From Bombella mellum (GTDB lineage: Bacteria > Pseudomonadota > Alphaproteobacteria > Acetobacterales > Acetobacteraceae): 64,000 bases of DNA. The stretch lies in the NCBI RefSeq assembly GCF_014048465.1, contig NZ_PDLY01000001.1, forward strand, positions 124,001-188,000, in the 5' to 3' direction. Under the pieces are notes generated by a model. It did no database searches, was not told the origin of the DNA, and saw nothing but the letters and a program-made list of their open reading frames with translations. Positions 9,867 to 18,420 of the stretch are shown here, in pieces (position 1 is the stretch's first letter; each line of letters begins with the position of its first letter). The translations under genes and the position numbers were made by a program.

Positions 9867-9915
9867 TACACCCTATATATGATCGTTGATTGTTCATTCA
9901 ACATGGGAGAATGAG

Positions 9916-10287
9916 ATGAAACACAGTAATGCGAGAGACGCATGGGATTCCCTGAAGGCGGACAGGCAGGCCGTTCTGGTGGATGTCCGTACGCCAGAGG
10001 AATGGGCGCAGGTCGGGATGCCGGAGCTGGACTCCATCGGCAAGAAGGTGGTGGCCCTGACATGGGGAGCAGGCAGCGAGGCCGAGTTCATCCACGGTCT
10101 GGAGCAGGCCGTGCCGAACAGGGCGACGCCCCTTTTCTTCATCTGTCGCTCAGGGATGCGCTCCCAGAAGGCGGCCGAGCTGGCCGCCCAGGCTGGTTAT
10201 GAAACGCTCACGAATGTCGTGGATGGTTTCGAGGACAGGCACGGCCCCGGCACGGGCTGGAAAGCCTGTGGCCTGCCCGTGAAATGA
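9916..10287 (+). CDS. Rhodanese-like domain protein
   Basis: A single rhodanese domain of 123 aa, predicted cytosolic. AVLVDVRTPEEWAQVGMPEL is the N-terminal rhodanese signature, and the active-site loop CRSGMRS has the persulfide cysteine at position 77. Such single-domain proteins move sulfane sulfur from donors such as thiosulfate or persulfides. The start is the ATG at 9916 with GGGAGA about 7 bases upstream. Its divergent neighbour is cysteine synthase, so a shared role in sulfur handling is a reasonable inference. No transmembrane or signal sequence is seen. Confidence 0.9.
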   Translation: MKHSNARDAWDSLKADRQAVLVDVRTPEEWAQVGMPELDSIGKKVVALTWGAGSEAEFIHGLEQAVPNRATPLFFICRSGMRSQKAAELAAQAGYETLTNVVDGFEDRHGPGTGWKACGLPVK

Positions 10288-10300
10288 GGAAAGACCGTCC

Positions 10301-11254
10301 TCACTGCCCGCTGTTGGGGTCGGCCTCGGCATCATAACGGGGCGTGAGGACGGCGCACCACGGGTAGCGGCTGTCATAGCTCTGCCCGTCGGAACTGCTG
10401 ACATGGCCGGTACTGTCGGTCGGGACATGGGTCAGAGAGACGGCGTCATCCACGTTGCCCCCCACGATGCTGATTTCCCGTCCAAAAGGCGGAGCGTTCT
10501 GCCCCGTGGCCACCACGATGCCGCAGTGGGCGGGAAAGCCGTAGGAGGTTGGCAGCATGGAATAGGTGATGCTGCGGCTCTTTCCACGGCCGACGCAGAG
10601 TATGTCGCCCAGCCGTGGGGCGTAATCGGCCGGATTCTGCGCCGAGATTCCCTGATTGCTGCCGGAGGCCGCCGCATTGATGTAGGTGGCGTGGTTCGGG
10701 GAGTAGGGGAAGCGGATGTTGGCCCCACCAATACGCATGACATAGGAGATGAAGGCGGCCGACCAGGCAAAGTTGCCGTCCCTGAGGGGTGAGAACAGGG
10801 TGCCGTTGCCATCGGTGCGGCCGGTCCAGCGGCTTTCATTCTCATCCGGCCCCTGGCCGATCCACCAGTATTCGCCGATGCGCTGCCACAGGCCGGGCAG
10901 ACGTTCCGGCTTGAGGGAAGGGCTGGAGGGTTCCGGCCGGTCATGCGGGTCTGCGTCGGCAACCGGACTTCCGAACATCCGCCATTCCCGCAGGGCGATG
11001 GCGGCGACATCCTGGCGGTTGAAGGGAGCGAAGTTCTCGCTGGCAAAGGCGGGGACATGCGTGTCGTACCCCAGCGGCCCGGTCTGCCCGTTCGCATACT
11101 GGCTCATGGGCGTGAGGGCGGGGGAATGCTGGCTGCTGTCCGCACAGGCTGCCAGCAAACCAAGTCCGCAGAGGCCGACCCAGCCGGTAAATGCGGCCCG
11201 CCAGCGGGCTGCCTGATTCTGCTGACCGTTTCCAGAATGACGAACTGCCTTCAT
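10301..11254 (-). CDS. DUF2272 domain lipoprotein
   Basis: The 317-aa product starts with a basic region and a hydrophobic segment ending in LLAAC (Cys37), a clear lipobox, so it is probably anchored to the periplasmic side of a membrane. The body matches DUF2272, which resembles an NlpC/CHAP hydrolase: FAWSAAFISYVMRIGG, YSPNHATYINAA, LGDILCVGRG and FPAHCGIVVATG. In NlpC/CHAP enzymes a Cys follows the Trp; here the position is Ser, so catalysis by that mechanism is doubtful. The start is ATG 11254 with AGGG about 8 bases upstream. It converges with the rhodanese gene. Confidence 0.8.
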   Translation of the reverse strand: MKAVRHSGNGQQNQAARWRAAFTGWVGLCGLGLLAACADSSQHSPALTPMSQYANGQTGPLGYDTHVPAFASENFAPFNRQDVAAIALREWRMFGSPVADADPHDRPEPSSPSLKPERLPGLWQRIGEYWWIGQGPDENESRWTGRTDGNGTLFSPLRDGNFAWSAAFISYVMRIGGANIRFPYSPNHATYINAAASGSNQGISAQNPADYAPRLGDILCVGRGKSRSITYSMLPTSYGFPAHCGIVVATGQNAPPFGREISIVGGNVDDAVSLTHVPTDSTGHVSSSDGQSYDSRYPWCAVLTPRYDAEADPNSGQ

Positions 11255-11514
11255 GATGACCCTACGCTTGCCTGCTGCGTCCGTGAGCATGTTTTATGCC
11301 GGTTGAATGGAAGGCAGACTAGAATGTTTTTGCGGGATTGGGAACGCCTTTTGCTGGGGCGGCAGGAGAAAGGATGGTGACCTGTCGTCTCATCGTGAGG
11401 GGGTGACATGATGGCATGGGGTAAGCCGTCTTTTTGTGTCATCAAGATGGCATTTTTAATGAATTTCAAGTAACAGGTCGTACTCGTTCAGAAGAAGACT
11501 GAGGGACGTAGGGT

Positions 11515-12186
11515 ATGAGACGATGCTCCATTCTGGGTACATTCATGTGCTGTATGTCCCTGATGGTGCTTGGTGGCTGTGATACGGTCAAGGTGCCGTA
11601 CAAGGATGAGGATCATGTCTGGGCGACCCGGGCTGGACATGCAACCGTGATCGTACGGGCGTCCGCCATTTTTGGACAGAAACGGTATTATTGTGCTAAT
11701 CTGGTGGAAAACTCGTTCCTGTTCCCGGATACACCGTACTATCGGGACTGGATACGGGTACTGCAGTCCCCCTATCATTTTAAGGGTGACATTACCCGGA
11801 AGGCGAAGGCCCTGTTGCGCAAGGCTCCCCGGCAGGCCCTGTGCACATTTGTGTTCAGGAACGTTCCTGCTGGAAAATGGGTGTTTTTTGGCAACATCCA
11901 GCATTATCTGGCGCAACCGCAGACGTACTGGGTGAGCGGGATGGAGCTGCGCAGCAATATTTCCGGCTTCAACCTGTTGTGGGGAGGTATTGTCGTACAG
12001 GATGACATGGGGGTCATTGCACGACAGGTTGTTCAGGATGGCAACAGGCGAAATGATATCGGCCTGTTCAAGGTCCGACATTTTGGAGCGGCTGCGGATG
12101 TCAGCACGTGGCATCCGACAGAGGAAGAGATGAAGGGGCTGGGACTCTCCGATCAGGAAATACGGCAGGTAGTTGATGCAAAATGA
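11515..12186 (+). CDS. Putative lipoprotein A of a tandem paralogous pair
   Basis: The 223-aa product has an N-terminal signal with lipobox VLGGC (Cys22). No known family was recognised. It shares a clear pattern with the next gene: YYCANLVENSFLFPDTPYYRD here against YCKVADKDVVLYPDAPYFRD there, and FRNVPAGKW against FEGLPAGNW. These resemble a small beta-sandwich with a conserved Pro-Ala-Gly turn, though that fold is a guess. The start is ATG 11515, with AGGG just upstream (GACGTAGGGT). The 260 bases upstream are AT-rich and intergenic, leaving room for a promoter shared with no other gene. The product is probably periplasmic or in the outer membrane. Confidence 0.72.
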   Translation: MRRCSILGTFMCCMSLMVLGGCDTVKVPYKDEDHVWATRAGHATVIVRASAIFGQKRYYCANLVENSFLFPDTPYYRDWIRVLQSPYHFKGDITRKAKALLRKAPRQALCTFVFRNVPAGKWVFFGNIQHYLAQPQTYWVSGMELRSNISGFNLLWGGIVVQDDMGVIARQVVQDGNRRNDIGLFKVRHFGAAADVSTWHPTEEEMKGLGLSDQEIRQVVDAK

Positions 12187-12277
12187 TGGCATTCTGCATC
12201 TTTTGCCGTCTATCATGCAGACGGTGTGGCTGCGCCATTGAGACTTGACGTCACTGGAAGAAGGATCGTTCTGGATA

Positions 12278-13021
12278 ATGGTTTTTGGAAAAATGAGATT
12301 GTACACTCTGGCGGGACTTGCCGGGATCATGGGGCTGCTGAGTGGATGCTCCGGGTATGACGGAAATTTCAAGGCCAGGCAGCTGGCCTGGGCCGGGCAG
12401 CCGGGGAACAAGATCCTTGCCGTGCAGATCACCGGGCATGACAGCCTGCACCAGCAGCTGTACTGCAAGGTGGCGGACAAGGATGTCGTGCTGTACCCGG
12501 ATGCCCCGTATTTTCGTGACTATCTGCGTATAGACCTGTCGCAGGCCGGTTTCAGGGAGACAATCGACAACAGGAAGGCTCTCGCCCTGGTGCGTCATGT
12601 CACCCGCAATGATGGCTGCCGTCTCGTGTTTGAGGGTCTCCCGGCTGGAAACTGGCTGCTGGTCACGAGGCCAGAGTTCTATGTCAATGACGCCACCGCA
12701 CCGCAGGGGAAGAACCCGCAGCATGATGTGGCTCCTCCCATGTTCATGTGGAATGCGGTGACGGTCACTCCTGACAGCGACGTGACGGCCTTCCGCATCG
12801 AAAGGGACCTGAGCCGGATCGTCAGGAAGAAACACCAGTACGTGCACAAGCACACGCACAAGAAGTCGAAGAAGCGCATCAGGGAATTCCGTGGTGAGGG
12901 GTCACCCGATACCCAGCTGGACAGCTGGCTGATGACGCCGGAGGACAGGGAGGCTCTCGGCATCCAGGGGCTGGTGCTGGCTCCCTCGGGTCTTCCTGTT
13001 CCGGCTGACGGCCGCCAGTAA
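12278..13021 (+). CDS. Putative lipoprotein B of a tandem paralogous pair
   Basis: The 247-aa product has an N-terminal hydrophobic segment and lipobox LLSGC (Cys24 from the ATG at 12278). It is a paralogue of the preceding gene through the YPDAPYFRDYLRI and LPAGNW blocks. It differs by a basic, His/Lys-rich stretch near residues 182-200 (HKHTHKKSKK) that lipoprotein A lacks. TTG 12245, ATG 12278 and ATG 12293 are alternative starts; 12278 was chosen because AAGGA lies upstream, although 12 bases is a long spacing. The gene ends at a strong hairpin (13031-13068). Function unknown; the pair is likely co-transcribed. Confidence 0.7.
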   Translation: MVFGKMRLYTLAGLAGIMGLLSGCSGYDGNFKARQLAWAGQPGNKILAVQITGHDSLHQQLYCKVADKDVVLYPDAPYFRDYLRIDLSQAGFRETIDNRKALALVRHVTRNDGCRLVFEGLPAGNWLLVTRPEFYVNDATAPQGKNPQHDVAPPMFMWNAVTVTPDSDVTAFRIERDLSRIVRKKHQYVHKHTHKKSKKRIREFRGEGSPDTQLDSWLMTPEDREALGIQGLVLAPSGLPVPADGRQ

Positions 13022-13030
13022 CATCCTGTC

Positions 13031-13068
13031 CAGACCCTGAAGGCAGGATGGTCCGCCTTCAGGGTCTG
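13031..13068. terminator. Strong hairpin between convergent genes
   Basis: A perfect 14-bp stem (CAGACCCTGAAGGC / GCCTTCAGGGTCTG) with a 10-base loop lies 10 bases after lipoprotein B and 8 bases before the end of the convergent Hint-domain gene. There is no long T tract on either side, so it may be a weak bidirectional terminator. Confidence 0.6.
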
Positions 13069-13076
13069 GGTGTGGC

Positions 13077-14732
13077 CTAGCCGACGTTGCTGAGGACGTG
13101 GTGTTCCATCAGTTCGGGTTCTTTCGCCAGCGGATGGTCGGTTGCGATCGGATAAGGCCCGCCATCCATGATCTTGATGGCCAGAAGTCCTGTTTCCACG
13201 TTGTCACCGCCTGGCTGCCTGCTGGGGAGGGGAAGCCGGGCGGTTCCCTGTGTCCAGCGCATCGGCACGTTTTCCAGAGGATGCCAGCCCTCCAGCTTTT
13301 CCGACGTCAGATGGGTGTCGATGGTGATGGATTCAGCTCCCCGGAAATAGAGTATCTCACCGACCAGAACGCCGAGCTGCCGTCTGTCATCGACAAAAGG
13401 GCCGTGCACGTCGCAGGGGCGGCCTGTTCTGGAGGACAGGATGAGATGTTCCGTGTCGAGAGGGACGGAAAAAATCCTGTAGCCTGAGGATGTCCGTTTC
13501 TCATGCAGGATGTGCCCCTGGTCCGTGACCAGATGGAAGGACGGATCATCGGAGAGCGTGTCGGCCCTGTAAGGATGCTGGAAGGAGAATCCCAGTGTTT
13601 CGGCACGTCCGAGGAGATCATGGTGGAGGGGGGCGACGAAGTCCCGGGCCGTGCACAGGGGAGCGGCGGCGTCATGATACCATGACTGCTGCTCCGGCAT
13701 GGCATGAGGCTCCGGGCTGCTGTCGAGGATGTTGTCATTGCTGGGCAGCATGAACTGGTGACGGTTCCCGGTGTCCAGATAGCTTTCCGTCATGGCATTG
13801 TTGGCAAAAATGATGCTGTGTTTTTTCGTTTCGATGTGGAAGATGTCGTAGGATGTCGGGTCCGCACCATCCAGCTGGTCGAAATGGATGGAGCGGCCAT
13901 TGACCAGCATGCGGGCCGGAACGAAACGGCCCTCAAAAAACAGGCAGTGTTCCGCCGTGACCAGCAGGTCCTCGGAAGGCACGTTGTCCGCCAGGGCATC
14001 CTTCCTGATCCGTACGGGATAGCCTGCCATGTCCAGAGGCAGGGAGGGTTTCACCCGGGCCTGGCTCCGTCCCACCCATGTGAGGAGCTGCGGCATGGTC
14101 TGGCCTCTCAGGGGATCGTAGCAGATGATGGCATCCCCCCGCTTCAGGTCTTCCACCTTTCTGTATCCCGTCGGGGTCCTGATCAGGCTGCCTGCCAGAA
14201 AACACGTGTTGAAGGTGAACTGTTCCTCCAGGGAGCCATCGGTGGCGGTACCGTCATCATCCTGATGAAAGTAGTAATGTTCCCCGTTCAGCTGGAGGTC
14301 GAAGAAGTTTCCGGAGGACCAGCTTTTCGAGTGGTCATAGACATAGCTGTACTGGGCCTGCGAGGGGTCGAGCAGGGTTGCGCCATCAATGGTGGATGAG
14401 GAGCTGCCCGGTACGGCGGAGGTTATGATGTAATAGCCCCCTGACCCGTTGCCGATGATGAAGCCGTTGACCGACTTGTTGCCCCATGAATAGTCGTAAC
14501 TGCCCGTGATTTTCTTCTTTGTTTTCGGGTCCTGGAACGTGAAGTCCTGAACCTTCCTGTCCTGACGGTTCTTGTCGCAGTAGTTGACGGGAATGTGGGT
14601 CGTGAAAGTGGCTTCTACATCATATCTGGGATTGGAAATTTTGGCACGTTTCGTCTTCGGGTCCACCGTCAGGGAAGCGATGTTCACCAGGTAGGTTCCG
14701 GTTGCGACAACAGGTTTGGGATTGCCAGCCAA
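13077..14732 (-). CDS. Hint-domain protein 1 (Hint_2 with variable N-terminal domain)
   Basis: The 551-aa product has an N-terminal domain of about 175 residues with a beta-rich, Gly/Ser/Tyr-rich composition. The Hint domain begins at Cys177 (CFLAGSLIRTPTG). Block B has the TxxH motif (TAEH, 259-262), and VPARMLVNGRSI, IETKKHSIIFANN and MTESYLDTGNRHQF follow, as in PF13403 (Hint_2). Hint domains self-cleave at the N-terminal Cys; the cleaved product here would be the N-terminal domain. A C-terminal region of about 200 residues is shared with Hint protein 2. The start is TTG at 14732 with GAGGA 8 bases before it; an ATG at 14739 is out of frame. No signal peptide is seen. Confidence 0.85.
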   Translation of the reverse strand: MAGNPKPVVATGTYLVNIASLTVDPKTKRAKISNPRYDVEATFTTHIPVNYCDKNRQDRKVQDFTFQDPKTKKKITGSYDYSWGNKSVNGFIIGNGSGGYYIITSAVPGSSSSTIDGATLLDPSQAQYSYVYDHSKSWSSGNFFDLQLNGEHYYFHQDDDGTATDGSLEEQFTFNTCFLAGSLIRTPTGYRKVEDLKRGDAIICYDPLRGQTMPQLLTWVGRSQARVKPSLPLDMAGYPVRIRKDALADNVPSEDLLVTAEHCLFFEGRFVPARMLVNGRSIHFDQLDGADPTSYDIFHIETKKHSIIFANNAMTESYLDTGNRHQFMLPSNDNILDSSPEPHAMPEQQSWYHDAAAPLCTARDFVAPLHHDLLGRAETLGFSFQHPYRADTLSDDPSFHLVTDQGHILHEKRTSSGYRIFSVPLDTEHLILSSRTGRPCDVHGPFVDDRRQLGVLVGEILYFRGAESITIDTHLTSEKLEGWHPLENVPMRWTQGTARLPLPSRQPGGDNVETGLLAIKIMDGGPYPIATDHPLAKEPELMEHHVLSNVG

Positions 14733-14922
14733 AGTACATGTCCTCGGAGATTACGTATAATCCCGGGGGTATAGTATCAATTCGTTATTATTCTCTTCAG
14801 CATGAAAAAATTTTCAATTAAAAAAGATAAAAAAATCCGTAAATATTGAACATTCAGGAAATATGAAAATATCATGGTTAATGAAAGAAAGCAGATTTAT
14901 TTACCTGAAGTAAATTGACAGG

Positions 14923-14955
14923 TAAAAAAGAAGCGGCAGGGAGACCGTGCCGCTT
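14923..14955 (-). terminator. Rho-independent terminator after the aldo/keto reductase
   Basis: On the minus strand the stem GAAGCGGCA / TGCCGCTTC with a 9-base loop is followed by TTCTTTTTT. It lies 38 bases past the reductase stop. Confidence 0.8.
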
Positions 14956-14993
14956 CCTTCTCATGTAGTCACAGACTGACGTGAGACGAGTTC

Positions 14994-15983
14994 TCAGGCT
15001 TTTCGGGCCGGTGGGGCCATGAAGGCAGGAGAGATGGGCGTGGGGACATGACGTTCCAGAATGGCGTCAATATCCTTCCTGTCCTGATCGGTCAGCTGCC
15101 AGCCGAAGACATCCGCAACACCATCAATCTGTTCCGGCTTGCGGGCACCCCACAGGGCAATAGTCGGTCCCTGGTCCAGCACCCAGCGGATGGCCAGCAC
15201 CATGAGGGACTTGCCATGGCGGTCCGCAATCGTTTTCAGCTCGTCCACAGCAGCCAGATAGTCCTTGAAGTGCTCTTTCTGGAACTTGGGGTCGCCAGAT
15301 CGCAGATCACTTTCCGGGAAGGTCTTGTCCGCTGTCATCTTGCCGGTCAGTAGACCACGGCAGAGCGGGCCATAGGCCAGCGTGACGAGCTTGTGCGTCT
15401 TCGCATAGGGCAGCACGTCCTTTTCAATCTCACGTTCAAAGAGATTGTAGGGGGACTGGACACTGGCCAGCGGGGCCACTTCACGGAAGATGTCCATCTG
15501 TTCCGGGGAGTAGTTGCTCACGCCAAGGGCACGGATTTTCCCCTCCTTGTGGAGCTTCTGGAGCTCACGGGCCGTCTCGTCGATCGGCGTGTTGGGGTCC
15601 GGCCAGTGAACCTGCTCGAGGTCGATGGTCTCGACACGCAGGCGGCGCAGGGAGTCTTCCACTTCCTTGCGGATGCGGGCAGGGCTGGAATTGCGGAACG
15701 GCTGGTGATCGTCGTTCCAGTCCAGTGCGAGCTTGGTGGCGACACGGGCCCTGTGGGGTTTTTCTGCCAGAGCACGGCCCACGACTTCCTCGGAATGACC
15801 AAAACCATAGACGGGAGCGGTGTCGATCAGGTCCACGCCTTCATCAAGGGCACGGTGGATGGTACGGACGGCATTGTCGTCATCAGGGCCGCCCCACATC
15901 CAGCCGCCAATGGCCCATGTGCCAAGGGCGACGCGTGATACGGGTCTGTCAAAACCGGGAATGAGAATGGTGTTTTCATTCAT
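14994..15983 (-). CDS. Aldo/keto reductase
   Basis: NADPH-type (beta/alpha)8 oxidoreductase of 329 aa, cytosolic. The catalytic tetrad is visible: Asp54 and Tyr59 in IDTAPVYGFGHSEE, Lys84 in VATKLALDW, and His126 in DLEQVHWPDP. The cofactor-binding C-terminal block is near IALWGARKPEQIDG. The family reduces sugars, aldehydes or ketones; in acetic acid bacteria several such enzymes exist, and this one's substrate is not inferable. It stands alone between two intergenic regions, with its own terminator. Confidence 0.92.
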   Translation of the reverse strand: MNENTILIPGFDRPVSRVALGTWAIGGWMWGGPDDDNAVRTIHRALDEGVDLIDTAPVYGFGHSEEVVGRALAEKPHRARVATKLALDWNDDHQPFRNSSPARIRKEVEDSLRRLRVETIDLEQVHWPDPNTPIDETARELQKLHKEGKIRALGVSNYSPEQMDIFREVAPLASVQSPYNLFEREIEKDVLPYAKTHKLVTLAYGPLCRGLLTGKMTADKTFPESDLRSGDPKFQKEHFKDYLAAVDELKTIADRHGKSLMVLAIRWVLDQGPTIALWGARKPEQIDGVADVFGWQLTDQDRKDIDAILERHVPTPISPAFMAPPARKA

Positions 15984-16214
15984 GGGTTTGTCTCCATCAG
16001 AAAATGAGGGCGGAGGATGCGGAATGAATCGTGCCTCGGCCCGGACCTGGAGGGCGGCCCCTCATCATGCGGGGGCGGGCAAGGCCCTTCCGGCCTCTTC
16101 GCCCATATTGGGATAGGGGCGGCGGGTTATGCAACCACCTGTTCTTCTTTTTGGTTTTGAGACGGGAGAAGAGTATGCTCAGCTCAACTCTCAAGGAGAA
16201 CAAGGACAGACATC

Positions 16215-17297
16215 ATGGCTGATTCACAGACCAGAAAAATCCCCGTCACAGTTCTTACCGGCTTTCTGGGAGCGGGCAAGACCACGCTACTCAACCACAT
16301 CCTGACAGCCGATCACGGGCGGAATTACGCCGTTGTCGTCAATGAGTTCGGGGAGCTGGGCATCGACAATGATCTGGTGGTCGATGCTGACGAAGAAATC
16401 TTCGAGATGAACAATGGCTGCATCTGCTGCACGGTGCGGGGCGACCTCATCCGGATTCTCAGCCGTCTGCTGCGCCGCCGTGGCAAGTTTGATGGCATCA
16501 TCGTCGAGACTACCGGCCTGGCCGATCCGGCCCCCGTGGCGCAGACCTTCTTTGTGGATGAGGGCATCCGTGAAAAAGCCGAGCTGGATGCCGTCGTGAC
16601 GGTCGTGGACGCCTACAACGTGCTCCAGACCCTCAGGGAAAGCCCGGAAGCCGTCAATCAGGTGGCCTTTGCCGATGTCATCATCCTGAACAAATGTGAC
16701 CTTCTGGATGAGGCCGCACTGGCCAAGGTGGAGCAGAAGCTGCGGGCCATCAATTCCGTCGTGCGGATTCACCGGGCCGAGCGGGGCAAGGTGGCTCTGG
16801 ATGACATCCTCAACCGTGGCGGGTTCGACCTCAGCCGTGCCCTGTCCACCATGCCGGACTTCCTTGAGGAGGACGGGCATCACCACCATCATCACGACCA
16901 CGACCACGACCACGACCACGAGCATTGCCATTGTCATGACCACGACCATCATCATGAGGCAGCCCACGGGCCGGGCGGACATCATCACGCCCATAGCGAG
17001 GATGTGACGAGCCACTCCTTCACCGTGACGGAACCGCTGGATGAGGAACGTTTCCACGCCTGGATCGGCCTTGTCCTTCAGGAGCAGGGACCGGACATCC
17101 TGCGGGCAAAGGGCATCCTGCATTTCAGGGGCAAGGACGAGCGTTTTGCCTTCCAGGCCGTGCACATGATGGCGGATGGCGACTATATCGGGCCGTTCAG
17201 GGCGGGAGAGACGAAACAGTCCCGCATCGTGTTCATTGGCCGCAAGCTGGACTGTGCCCAGCTTCGGCGTGGCTTTGAAGGGTGCGTGGCCGTATGA
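16215..17297 (+). CDS. CobW/COG0523-family GTPase, probable zinc metallochaperone
   Basis: A P-loop GTPase of 360 aa. The Walker A is GFLGAGKT (16-23), the metal motif CICC is at residues 69-72, IIVETTGLADP is the Walker B region and LNKCD supplies the G4 motif. A His/Asp-rich segment of about 45 residues (roughly 215-265) sits before the C-terminal CobW domain and probably binds Zn2+ or another divalent ion. SD AAGGA lies 9 bases before the ATG. The next gene starts within its stop codon (ATGA overlap), so the WD40 protein is translationally coupled. No Zur box was confidently found; CCCATATTGGG (16102-16112) is a short palindrome upstream. Confidence 0.9.
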   Translation: MADSQTRKIPVTVLTGFLGAGKTTLLNHILTADHGRNYAVVVNEFGELGIDNDLVVDADEEIFEMNNGCICCTVRGDLIRILSRLLRRRGKFDGIIVETTGLADPAPVAQTFFVDEGIREKAELDAVVTVVDAYNVLQTLRESPEAVNQVAFADVIILNKCDLLDEAALAKVEQKLRAINSVVRIHRAERGKVALDDILNRGGFDLSRALSTMPDFLEEDGHHHHHHDHDHDHDHEHCHCHDHDHHHEAAHGPGGHHHAHSEDVTSHSFTVTEPLDEERFHAWIGLVLQEQGPDILRAKGILHFRGKDERFAFQAVHMMADGDYIGPFRAGETKQSRIVFIGRKLDCAQLRRGFEGCVAV

Positions 17298-18376
17298 GTG
17301 CGCCGCAGAGCAGGACCCTGTTGCAGACCCGTGGGGCCGAGCGTCAGTTTGAGGCTCCGATCACCGGCGTGCAGGCCAGTCGTGATGGCCAGACCTTTGC
17401 CGCCCTGACGATGGATGGGGAGATCATCCTCATCCCCCGGGACGGCCTGCGGGCTTCTGAAGACTGGCAGTGCCTGTCCGTACATGACGGGGCGGTGTCC
17501 CTTGTGCAGGGCTGCGGGAAGGACAGTTTCCTCAGTGGCGGGGAAGATGGCCGTGTCGTGGAAACACGGGCCGATGGCACCATGACGGACCGTCATGAGG
17601 GCCGTGGCTGGGTGGACTGTCTGGCCAGTACGCCTACCCACTGGGCCTGCGCCAGCAGGAAAGAGGTTCATCTTTACGCCCACGGTACGGATGAACCCCT
17701 GAAGGTGCTGGACCATCCTTCGGCCCTGAGCGGTCTTGCCTTTGATGCCAAAGGCAAGAGGCTGGCCGCCTCGCATTATAATGGCGTGTCCATGTGGTTC
17801 GTGCAGGCGAAGGAGGCCAATGTCCGTTCTCTGGAATGGAAGGGCAGCCATACCGGGCTGTGCATCCATCCGGGCGGCGAGGCACTGGTGACGAGCATGC
17901 AGGAGAATGAGCTGCATGGCTGGCGTCTGTCCGACGGGCACAACATGCGCATGAGCGGCTATCCCCGCAAGATCGGGTCCATGAGCTTCACCCGCAAGGG
18001 CCGCTGGCTGGCCACATCAGGGGCGGATGCCGCCGTGTTGTGGCCGTTCTTCGGGGGTGGCCCGATGGGCAAGCCCCCCATGGAGCTGGCTCGCCTTCCG
18101 GGGCTGTTCGTGACCTGCGTCTGCGCCCACCCCACGGATGACATTCTGGCCATCGGGTTTGAGGATGGCACGGTCCTTCTGGCGGAAGTGCCCAATCATG
18201 CTGACGAGGCTGCTGCGGGAGAGGGGCGCATCCTGCCACTCTGCAATGGCCAGCGCAGCGGCGGTGCCGCCCGTGGTGCCGTGAACGCCATCGCCTTCAC
18301 CCCGCAGGGGGGAGCCGTCATCTTCGGGACAGAAGAAGGCTATGTCGGCGTGGTGGACCTCTCCGCTCAGGGCTGA
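17294..18376 (+). CDS. WD40 repeat protein coupled to CobW
   Basis: The 360-aa product is built of repeated WD40-like blades, for example IILIPRDGLRASEDW, LSGLAFDAKGKRLAASHYNGVSMW, IGSMSFTRKGRWLATSGADAAVLW and VNAIAFTPQGGAVIFGTEEGYVGVVDL. It probably forms a beta-propeller that mediates protein-protein contact. There is no signal peptide, so it is cytosolic. The start is ATG 17294, overlapping the CobW stop by four bases (ATGA). The pairing suggests a client or partner of the metallochaperone (inference). Confidence 0.85.
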   Translation: MSAPQSRTLLQTRGAERQFEAPITGVQASRDGQTFAALTMDGEIILIPRDGLRASEDWQCLSVHDGAVSLVQGCGKDSFLSGGEDGRVVETRADGTMTDRHEGRGWVDCLASTPTHWACASRKEVHLYAHGTDEPLKVLDHPSALSGLAFDAKGKRLAASHYNGVSMWFVQAKEANVRSLEWKGSHTGLCIHPGGEALVTSMQENELHGWRLSDGHNMRMSGYPRKIGSMSFTRKGRWLATSGADAAVLWPFFGGGPMGKPPMELARLPGLFVTCVCAHPTDDILAIGFEDGTVLLAEVPNHADEAAAGEGRILPLCNGQRSGGAARGAVNAIAFTPQGGAVIFGTEEGYVGVVDLSAQG

Positions 18377-18385
18377 TGTCTTCAG

Positions 18386-18417
18386 GGATGGTCTGCCGGA
18401 CTGGGGGCAGACCATCC
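18386..18417. terminator. Bidirectional hairpin between WD40 and ClC genes
   Basis: A 12-bp stem (GGATGGTCTGCC / GGCAGACCATCC) with an 8-base loop lies between convergent genes. The T tract is poor, so termination efficiency is uncertain. Confidence 0.6.
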
Positions 18418-18420
18418 TGT

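Noticed and set aside
9766-9915. Riboswitch in front of cysK or the rhodanese gene
   Set aside because: The region has inverted half-sites but no recognisable conserved riboswitch core.
16287-17165. Minus-strand frame over the CobW gene
   Set aside because: It is antisense to the GTPase; the run of Val/Met comes from the reversed His/Asp codons.
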